In this document: positions 58,316 through 64,000 of the stretch, piece by piece
Layout of the letters: each line of letters starts with the position of its first letter
Position numbering within the stretch: the stretch's first letter is position 1
Source of the DNA: Lentzea nigeriaca
GTDB lineage: Bacteria; Actinomycetota; Actinomycetes; Mycobacteriales; Pseudonocardiaceae
Direction of reading: 5' to 3'
DNA length: 64,000 nt
Assembly (NCBI RefSeq): GCF_016907955.1
Contig: NZ_JAFBCX010000002.1
Coordinates: 620,001 to 684,000 of the forward strand
Notes under the pieces: model-generated
Database searches by the model: none
Seen by the model: only the letters and a program-made list of their open reading frames with translations
What the model was told of the DNA's origin: nothing
Translations under genes and position numbers: made by a program

Positions 58316-59776
58316 ATGCGAAAAGCGCTACTGGCGTCGATCACTGCAACCCTCGCGGTGATCAACACCGTCACCCCTGCCCATGCCATCCGCGGCGGCG
58401 TCGAGGCACCGGCGCCCTACCCGTTCTCCGGGTCGTTGCAGCGGCCCGACTCACCGCGCGAGGACGGCCACACCTGCGGCGTCACGCTGGTCGCCCCGAG
58501 CTGGGCCGTCACCGCCGGTCACTGCACGAGGAACAACCCCAGCCTCGCCCAGGTCGGCCGCCCGAAGAACTGGACGGTCCGGCTCGGTACGACGGACGCC
58601 GGCGGTGGCGGCGAGGTGATCGCGGTCGAGCGGTTCATCACCTACTCGCCCTACCCCGTCCACGAAGGTGACATCGGCCTGCTGAAGCTGAAGAAGCCCG
58701 CCAGGACCAAACCCGTCGCACTGCCGTCGGCGAGGCCCGCTGACGGCACTCGGGTGCGGATCCTCGGCTGGGGCATGACCTGCGACCGCCGCGCACCCGA
58801 GTGCTACCCGCAAAAGCTGCGCGAAGCCGACACGGTCGTCCAACCCGCGCGGGCGTGCGACGGCATCCAGGCAGAGCGCGAGCTCTGCATCGGCGCGCTG
58901 GACGGCAGCGTCGCCGCGACGAACATGGACTCCGGCGGCCCCGGACTCGTCCGCGACGGCGACCGCTGGGTGATGGCCGGCGTCGTGAGCGGCTCCGGCG
59001 GCGACGACCGGCCGGTCATGTACACAGATGTCCACTACTTCAAGACCTGGATCAACGACGTCGTCACCGGCAAGCTCGACCCGCCGGACACGCCCGTGCC
59101 GGACCTCGAAGGTGCCGCGTCGATCGGTGCCTGTTCCGCGTCCGTGATCAGGACCGACCGCACCAGGCTCAGCGATCCGGCGCTCCTGCTCACGAACGGC
59201 CACTGCGTCCCGGAACGCCCGGCACCCGGCCAGACGTTGCGGGATCTCCCGATCGCGCTCCCGGTGACCATCGGCGACCGCCAGGGCTACCTCCAGGCCA
59301 AGGCCAAGACGACGCACCTGGTGTACGCGAGCATGACGGGCGCCGACACCGCGCTGTACCGCCTCGACCAGACCTACGCCCAGCTCCGCGCCAAGGGCGT
59401 GAAGATCTTCAAGCTCGCCGACCGCCCGGCCGCATCCAGTACGAAGATCGACATCATTTCGTCGGGCAACGGCAAACGGTTCCAGTGCACGATCGAAGCC
59501 GTCGTCCCGCACCTGCGTGAAGAGGGCTACACACAGGACAACGCCTACCGGTACGACCCGGAGTGCGAGCCGTCGCACGGTGGTTCGGGTTCACCGTTGG
59601 TGCTCAAGGACGGTGTCACGGTCGTCGGTGTGCACAGCACGGGCAACGACAACGGTGAGCAGTGCACGGCAAACAACCCGTGCGAGGTCGCAGCGGACGG
59701 CACGGTGACCGTGCACCAGGGCGCCCGCTACGGCCAGCAGATCACGCACCTAGTCGAGAGCGGCGGTGTGGCGTAG
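58316..59776 (+). CDS. Secreted protease with two S1 catalytic domains
   Basis: 486 residues. Signal peptide ends PAHA near residue 23, directly followed by IRGG, the trypsin-type N-terminus, so signal cleavage alone could activate it. Domain 1 (about 24-255): His in TAGHC, Asp in EGDIGLL, Ser in NMDSGGP. Domain 2 (about 268-480): His in TNGHCV, Asp in GADTALYRL, Ser in GGSGSPLV, resembling the glutamyl-endopeptidase type. Both triads look complete. ATG 58316 lacks a clear ribosome site. It overlaps the convergent hypothetical gene by 27 bp. Confidence 0.82.
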   Translation: MRKALLASITATLAVINTVTPAHAIRGGVEAPAPYPFSGSLQRPDSPREDGHTCGVTLVAPSWAVTAGHCTRNNPSLAQVGRPKNWTVRLGTTDAGGGGEVIAVERFITYSPYPVHEGDIGLLKLKKPARTKPVALPSARPADGTRVRILGWGMTCDRRAPECYPQKLREADTVVQPARACDGIQAERELCIGALDGSVAATNMDSGGPGLVRDGDRWVMAGVVSGSGGDDRPVMYTDVHYFKTWINDVVTGKLDPPDTPVPDLEGAASIGACSASVIRTDRTRLSDPALLLTNGHCVPERPAPGQTLRDLPIALPVTIGDRQGYLQAKAKTTHLVYASMTGADTALYRLDQTYAQLRAKGVKIFKLADRPAASSTKIDIISSGNGKRFQCTIEAVVPHLREEGYTQDNAYRYDPECEPSHGGSGSPLVLKDGVTVVGVHSTGNDNGEQCTANNPCEVAADGTVTVHQGARYGQQITHLVESGGVA

Positions 59777-60178
59777 CTGCTCCGGTGTCGGGTCCATGAC
59801 CAGGACCCGCAGAGCCGCGGCGAACCGGTCGAACCTGCGGTCGAACTCGGCCAGCTCGCGCGACGGCTCCGCGACCAGCGCCGCCCGCCCCGCCTTGGGC
59901 ACTGCGGTCGCCAGCGCGTCCCGCAACGGCTGGAACCGGCGCAGAGCCACGAGCAGTGTCCACAGCTGCTGCTCGACCAGCGCCACCTGCACCGGATCAC
60001 CGGTGACGCGCAGGAAGTCCTCCCGCACGGCCGTGGCGCGACGGCGTTGAGCGGGGCACGGGAAGTCGGTCGACCGGACGACCTGGTCCTCCGGCGCCGA
60101 CTTCGCGAGCGACTCCTCCGACCGGAACCGTCTGGAGGGGACGGTCCGCGCCGGGTTCCACATCCACCAGAACGTCAT
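59750..60178 (-). CDS. Hypothetical protein downstream of XPB helicase
   Basis: 142 residues, no recognised family. Mostly helical with conserved-looking Trp/Leu segments (LVEQQLWTLLVALRRFQPLRDALATAVP). ATG 60178 overlaps the helicase stop by 4 bp, so it is co-translated and may assist the helicase. Confidence 0.6.
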   Translation of the reverse strand: MTFWWMWNPARTVPSRRFRSEESLAKSAPEDQVVRSTDFPCPAQRRRATAVREDFLRVTGDPVQVALVEQQLWTLLVALRRFQPLRDALATAVPKAGRAALVAEPSRELAEFDRRFDRFAAALRVLVMDPTPEQLRHTAALD

Positions 60179-61815
60179 CCGACCAGGTCGTCCGCATCGA
60201 CGATCTTGTACGCGTAGCCCTGCTCGGCCAGGAACCGCTGCCGGTGCGCCGCGTACTCGGTGTCGAGCGTGTCGCGTGCGACGACCGAGTAGAAGTGCGC
60301 CTGCCGCCCGTCACCCTTGGGCCGCAGGATCCGGCCGAGCCGCTGGGCCTCCTCCTGGCGCGAACCGAACGTGCCGGACACCTGGATGGCGACCGAGGCC
60401 TCTGGCAGGTCGATGGAGAAGTTGGCGACCTTCGACACGACCAGCGTGCGCAGCTCGCCGCGACGGAACTGGTCGAAGAGCTCCTCGCGCTCCTTGTTCT
60501 TCGTCGATCCCTTGATCACCGGCGCCCCCAGCTCCTCACCCAGCTCGTCGAGCTGTTCCAGGTAGGCACCGATCACCAGAGCGGGCTCGTCGGGATGCTG
60601 GTCGAGCACCCTGCGCACGACCGGGATCTTCGTCCGCGCGGTCGAGCAGAGCTTGTAGCGCTCCTCCGGCTCGGCCGTCGCGTACTGCAGCCGCTCGTTG
60701 TCGGTCAACGTCACCCGGACCTCGGTGCACTCGGCGGGAGCGATCCAGCCCTGCGCCTCGATGTCGCGCCACGGCACGTCGTAGCGCTTCGGCCCGATCA
60801 ACGAGAAGACGTCGCCTTCCTGCCCGTCCTCGCGCACCAGCGTGGCTGTCAGCCCGAGGCGGCGACGGGACTGCAGGTCGGCGGTCATCCGGAACACCGG
60901 CGCCGGCAGCAGGTGGACCTCGTCGTAGACGATCAGGCCCCAGTCGCGCGAGTCGAACAGCTCCAGGTGCTTGTACTCGCCCTTCGACTTGCGGGTGATC
61001 ACCTGGTACGTCGCGATCGTGACCGGCCGGATCTCCTTGCGCTCACCGGAGTACTCGCCGATCTCCTCCTCCGTCAAAGACGTCCGCGCGATCAGCTCCC
61101 TCTTCCACTGCCGGCCGGCCACGGTGTTCGTGACCAGGATCAACGTGGTCGCCTGCGCCTCGGCCATCGCCGCGGCGCCCACGAGCGTCTTGCCCGCGCC
61201 GCACGGCAGCACGACGACGCCGGAGCCGCCCGCCCAGAACGCCTGGGCCGCGAGCCGCTGGTAGTCGCGCAGCTTCCAGCCGTTCTCGTCGAGCTCGATC
61301 GGGTGCGCCTCGCCGTCGACGTACCCGGCGTGGTCCTCGGCCGGCCAGCCGACCTTGAGCAGAAGCTGCTTGAGCCGCCCGCGCTCGCTCGGGTGGACGA
61401 TGACCGTGTCGTCGTCGATCCGCGCGCCGAACATCGGGGCGATCTTCTTGTTGCGCAGCACTTCTTCGAGCACCGCGCGGTCGTTCGAGTTGAGCACCAG
61501 CCCGTGCGCCGGGTTGTTGGTGAGCACGAGGCGCCCGAACCGGCTCATCGTGTCGACCACGTCCACCAGCAACGGCTGCGGCACCGGGTAGCGGCTGAAC
61601 CGCACCAGTGCGTCCACCACCTGCTCGGCGTCGTGCCCGGCCGCGCGGGCGTTCCACAGCGCCAGCGGTGTCACGCGATACGTGTGCACGTGCTCGGGCG
61701 CGCGCTCCAGCTCAGCGAACGGCGCGATGGCGGTCCGCGCGTCGTCGGCGAGCGGGTGGTCGACCTCGAGCAGCAGCGTTTTGTCCGACTGGACGATCAG
61801 TGGGCCATCGGTCAC
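60175..61815 (-). CDS. XPB/Ssl2-type DNA repair helicase
   Basis: 546-residue SF2 helicase related to archaeal and mycobacterial XPB. N-terminal DNA-damage-recognition-like region (about 1-190), then motif I LPCGAGKTLVG (about 207-217), motif II DEVH (about 304), motif III LGLTATL, and motifs V/VI VSKVANFSIDLPEA and QRLGRILRP. GTG 61815 follows GGGAGA. Bacterial XPB unwinds DNA 3' to 5'; a repair role is inferred. Confidence 0.93.
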   Translation of the reverse strand: MTDGPLIVQSDKTLLLEVDHPLADDARTAIAPFAELERAPEHVHTYRVTPLALWNARAAGHDAEQVVDALVRFSRYPVPQPLLVDVVDTMSRFGRLVLTNNPAHGLVLNSNDRAVLEEVLRNKKIAPMFGARIDDDTVIVHPSERGRLKQLLLKVGWPAEDHAGYVDGEAHPIELDENGWKLRDYQRLAAQAFWAGGSGVVVLPCGAGKTLVGAAAMAEAQATTLILVTNTVAGRQWKRELIARTSLTEEEIGEYSGERKEIRPVTIATYQVITRKSKGEYKHLELFDSRDWGLIVYDEVHLLPAPVFRMTADLQSRRRLGLTATLVREDGQEGDVFSLIGPKRYDVPWRDIEAQGWIAPAECTEVRVTLTDNERLQYATAEPEERYKLCSTARTKIPVVRRVLDQHPDEPALVIGAYLEQLDELGEELGAPVIKGSTKNKEREELFDQFRRGELRTLVVSKVANFSIDLPEASVAIQVSGTFGSRQEEAQRLGRILRPKGDGRQAHFYSVVARDTLDTEYAAHRQRFLAEQGYAYKIVDADDLVG

Positions 61816-61911
61816 GCGTACAAGTCTCCCTGACGACGCCAAATGCGTTCGACCTGCGTCAACTGGCGAGAACAAATGTGAGGCGACACACCCAGCCCAC
61901 ATCGCGTGTCG

Positions 61912-61917
61912 TACTTT
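61912..61917 (+). promoter_or_regulatory. -10 hexamer of first eight-Cys gene (leaderless)
   Basis: TACTTT ends 7 nt before ATG 61925. Confidence 0.5.
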
Positions 61918-61924
61918 TTCGGCC

Positions 61925-62506
61925 ATGAGCACCGAGTCGACTGATCCCGTCGAGCCACCGGCCACGGTGGCACCGGCTCCTGAGGAGGCCGAGACCGACG
62001 AGTCGCCCAAGAAGAACTGGCTGAAGTTCGTCATCGTCGGCGTGCTGGCGGTCGCGTTGATCGGCATTGGCACGTGGGCGGTCACGTCGCTCAACAGCGC
62101 CAAGGTCGGCGACTGCGTCAGTGCCTCGCCGAAGGACGTCGACAAGCCGGACGGCGAGTGGAACATCTCGTCCCAGGGCTGTGGTGACGTCAAGGCGACG
62201 CACCGGGTCGCCAAGATCCTGAACGGCGCCGGCGAGTCGTGCCCGGAAGAGGGCATCTACGAGCAGATGGAGTCGGGCAAGAAGTTCATGTGCCTGATGC
62301 CGAACCTCGCCGAGGGCAACTGCTACACCTCGAGCGACGACGGGGCCTTCAAGAAAGAAGCCTGCACCACCGAGTCGCCCGTGAAGATCGTGAAGAAGGT
62401 CGACGGACTGCCTCAGGAGGGCACGGCGTGCCCGGAGGGGTCGAGCGAGCTGCGCTTCAGCGAACCGGCCTCGGTCTACTGCATGGGCGTGCACGAGGGA
62501 TCCTGA
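61925..62506 (+). CDS. Eight-Cys membrane protein, paralogue 1 (LppU-like)
   Basis: 193 residues: acidic cytoplasmic N-terminus (about 1-35), one membrane helix (about 37-58), then an extracellular domain starting AKVGDC with eight cysteines. The domain looks like two modules of four Cys: GDC...QGC...SCP...FMCLMPN and GNCY...EAC...ACP...YCMG. Resembles the LppU/SCO3897-type actinobacterial family; function unknown. Leaderless -10 upstream. First of four paralogues in a row. Confidence 0.7.
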   Translation: MSTESTDPVEPPATVAPAPEEAETDESPKKNWLKFVIVGVLAVALIGIGTWAVTSLNSAKVGDCVSASPKDVDKPDGEWNISSQGCGDVKATHRVAKILNGAGESCPEEGIYEQMESGKKFMCLMPNLAEGNCYTSSDDGAFKKEACTTESPVKIVKKVDGLPQEGTACPEGSSELRFSEPASVYCMGVHEGS

Positions 62507-62571
62507 TTTCGGTGCCGACACCCAGGCCCCTGGCCTGGGTGTCACCATCGCCGGGCACGAGGGATCCTGAT
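62491..62571. repeat. 17-bp direct repeat around a hairpin
   Basis: GCACGAGGGATCCTGAT occurs at 62491-62507 (covering the paralogue 1 stop codon) and 62555-62571. Between them lies the hairpin 62517-62543. Confidence 0.75.
62517..62543 (+). terminator. Hairpin after eight-Cys paralogue 1
   Basis: GACACCCAGGCC / GGCCTGGGTGTC, 12 bp perfect with a 3-nt loop, 10 bp after the stop. No T-run, so termination may be partial. Confidence 0.6.
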
Positions 62572-62620
62572 CGGGTGAACTTTGTTGAGTTGAGCGGCGC
62601 CCGGCGCCGATATCCGGTCC

Positions 62621-63100
62621 ATGAAGAAGGTCGGCCTGGGTATCGCCGTTGTCCTCGCGCTCGGCCTGCTCGGCGCAATCGTGCTGAGCCAGCTGAGTGA
62701 CGTGGCGACGGCGGCCAGGGTGGGCGACTGCGCGCGCATCTCCGGCTCGCACGACGACCCGAAGTACCAGGCGCTCGACTGCACCTCGGAGAAGGCGACC
62801 GTCAAGATCGCCAAGATCCTGCGGGGGAACGAGGACAAGTGCCCGTCCGGTGGCATGGACTACTCGACGTACACCGGCGACTCCACGTTCTGCCTCATGC
62901 CGAACTTCGTCGAGGGCGCCTGCTACGGCCAGGACCCCGACACCGGCATCACCAAGGTCGACTGCGCGACCAAGGACTCGGTGAAGGTCGCGAAGGTGCT
63001 CACCGGCAAGACCGACCACGACGCCTGCGGAGCCGCGCGTGCGGCCGTCTTCCCGGAACCGGCCGTCACCTTCTGCCTGGAACACGGCGACAAGCAGTGA
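62621..63100 (+). CDS. Eight-Cys membrane protein, paralogue 2
   Basis: 159 residues with almost no cytoplasmic part (MKK), a membrane helix or uncleaved signal (about 4-24) and the domain ARVGDC...LDC...KCP...FCLMPNFVEGACY...DC...AC...FCLEHG. The two halves are visibly repeated: VKIAKILRG before Cys 3 matches VKVAKVLTG before Cys 7. ATG 62621. Role unknown; likely disulfide-stabilised extracellular module. Confidence 0.7.
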   Translation: MKKVGLGIAVVLALGLLGAIVLSQLSDVATAARVGDCARISGSHDDPKYQALDCTSEKATVKIAKILRGNEDKCPSGGMDYSTYTGDSTFCLMPNFVEGACYGQDPDTGITKVDCATKDSVKVAKVLTGKTDHDACGAARAAVFPEPAVTFCLEHGDKQ

Positions 63101-63106
63101 TCTTCG

Positions 63107-63150
63107 CGTAAAGCCCGCCGCCGCGGTTCGTCCACGTGGGACCCTCTCCT
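63107..63150 (+). promoter_or_regulatory. Shared upstream element, paralogue 3
   Basis: GTAAAGCCC (63108-63116), 18 nt, CGTGGGACCCTCTCCT (63135-63150). The same blocks with the same 18-nt spacing precede paralogue 4, suggesting a common promoter, possibly ECF-sigma dependent. Confidence 0.45.
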
Positions 63151-63155
63151 GCGTG

Positions 63156-63668
63156 ATGAACGAGGAGGCCACGGCAGGGACCGGCCTGGGGAAGCGGGTT
63201 CTGACCTACGCGGCCACGTTGCTCGTCGCGGCCATCGCGATCTACGGCATCTCCGAGTTCCTGACCCCGGTCCAGCCGCCGAAGCGCGGCGACTGCGCGT
63301 ACCTGACGGGCAACGTCGGCGCCGGCCGGTACAACGCCGTCGCGTGTTCGGACTCCAGCGCGAACTATGTCGCCGAAGGCACGGTCGCCAAGTCGCAGTC
63401 CTGCCCCAACAGCGAGGACATGAGCTGGGTGCCCGTACGGGCCGTCGATCCCGACGTCCGGTTCTGCCTGGTCCCGCTCTACGTCGAGGGCGAGTGCTAC
63501 ACCAGCTCGAAATCCGGCTACGACCTCACCATCGCCGACTGCGGCGCCCACGACGCGTTCCGGGTGACGGCGGTCAGCAGGAACGTGCCGGCGCCGGCGT
63601 GCGCGGCCGGTGAGCAGACCCGCGCATACCCCGAGGTCAAGCTGACCTACTGCCTCGGTCGCGCCTAG
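63156..63668 (+). CDS. Eight-Cys membrane protein, paralogue 3
   Basis: 170 residues from ATG 63156: short N-terminus, membrane helix (about 17-37), then KRGDC...VAC...SCP...FCLVPLYVEGECY...DC...AC...YCLG. Same eight-Cys pattern as its neighbours though other residues have diverged. Function unknown. Confidence 0.7.
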   Translation: MNEEATAGTGLGKRVLTYAATLLVAAIAIYGISEFLTPVQPPKRGDCAYLTGNVGAGRYNAVACSDSSANYVAEGTVAKSQSCPNSEDMSWVPVRAVDPDVRFCLVPLYVEGECYTSSKSGYDLTIADCGAHDAFRVTAVSRNVPAPACAAGEQTRAYPEVKLTYCLGRA

Positions 63669-63695
63669 GGGCTCCCAAGCGGTCGTAACGTTTCC

Positions 63696-63738
63696 GTAAA
63701 GCCCACACGGATTCCCGCCCCGCGTGGCAACCTCTCCT
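63696..63738 (+). promoter_or_regulatory. Shared upstream element, paralogue 4
   Basis: GTAAAGCCC (63696-63704), 18 nt, CGTGGCAACCTCTCCT (63723-63738), matching the element before paralogue 3. Confidence 0.45.
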
Positions 63739-63794
63739 CCGGCCGTTGTCGGGGGGCCAGGGCCACTTGGGGTAATCGGAAGCAGGAATCATCA

Positions 63795-64000
63795 ATGAGC
63801 AGCACTGAGCCAGTCGCGCCCGCACCTGCCCAGGAGCAGGCACCGGAGCCCAAGAAGGCGGGCATCGGCAAGCGGATCCTGACCTACATCGTCGGCCTGA
63901 TCGTGGTCGGCGCCGGCGTCTACGCCTTCAACTACTTCACCAGCGACGTCGCCCAGGCCAAGGTGGGCGACTGCGCGAGCGTGACCGGCACGACCAGCAG
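63795..64000 (+). CDS. Eight-Cys membrane protein, paralogue 4 (partial)
   Basis: Open from ATG 63795 to the window end. Reads MSSTEPVAPAPAQEQAPEP, a basic stretch, a membrane helix (ILTYIVGLIVVGAGVYAFNYF), then AQAKVGDCASVTGT, the start of the eight-Cys domain. The N-terminus resembles that of paralogue 1, and the helix region that of paralogue 3. Confidence 0.75.
   Translation, partial: MSSTEPVAPAPAQEQAPEPKKAGIGKRILTYIVGLIVVGAGVYAFNYFTSDVAQAKVGDCASVTGTTS

Overview
This window looks like chromosomal DNA of a high-GC actinomycete of the Pseudonocardiales (Lentzea, Saccharothrix or Actinosynnema type). The evidence is strong GC bias with many GTG/TTG starts, overlapping ATGA/GTGA gene junctions, a DasR-type amino-sugar regulon, and a gene backbone that follows Mycobacterium tuberculosis Rv0414c-Rv0440 (thiE-thiO-thiS-thiG, thiD-thiC, def, a DUF3263 gene, a LytR_C gene, a CDC48-like ATPase, pssA-psd-moeA, groEL), interrupted by lineage-specific blocks. 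The genus is an inference.

Layout. 0-9.2 kb: a beta-lactamase-fold hydrolase, then a das-type amino-sugar locus (SIS isomerase/deaminase, GH3 N-acetylglucosaminidase, ABC importer) facing its GntR regulator across a DasR box, with an MFS exporter coupled to the regulator. 9.2-12.3 kb: a methyltransferase, tandem PLP dehydratases and a small membrane protein. 12.6-14.6 kb: a secreted S1 protease and a LigB-type dioxygenase. 14.6-21.5 kb: thiamine synthesis in two divisions (thiE; thiO-S-G; thiD-thiC) with two TPP riboswitches, plus a MarR regulator and an APH-like kinase. 21.5-34.4 kb: zinc-ribbon protein, LysE exporter, aldo/keto reductase, peptide deformylase, the DUF3263/LytR_C pair, a CDC48-like ATPase, phospholipid genes, M48 protease, moeA, AIM24, a cold-shock protein preceded by a 14-codon leader ORF, and a Ser/Thr kinase. 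34.4-36.3 kb: groEL behind two tandem CIRCE operators.

36.3-38.4 kb holds an insertion-like element: two ~195-bp inverted arms, each itself a large hairpin, flanking a frameshifted 13E12-type DUF222/HNH gene. It is followed by an ECF sigma factor pair. 39.9-45.1 kb is a second amino-sugar regulon: cutC, whose start and stop codons each lie inside a DasR box, then a sugar ABC importer and a GH20 hexosaminidase. 45.8-54.3 kb is a form-II CO-dehydrogenase-like molybdenum hydroxylase operon (coxD-E, XdhC, coxS-L-M-G) ending in a CapA-like lipoprotein. The remainder holds an internally deleted Uma2 gene, menC, a two-component system with lipoprotein, a protease carrying two catalytic domains, an XPB helicase, and a tandem run of four paralogous eight-cysteine membrane proteins that runs off the window.

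Two patterns cut across the genes. Ten genes have a TANNNT -10 hexamer 6-7 nt before the start codon, the signature of leaderless transcripts, including head-to-head promoter pairs. A 13-bp AT-rich palindrome, ATTGTTSAACAAT, recurs inside the MFS and thiO reading frames far beyond chance for such GC-rich DNA.
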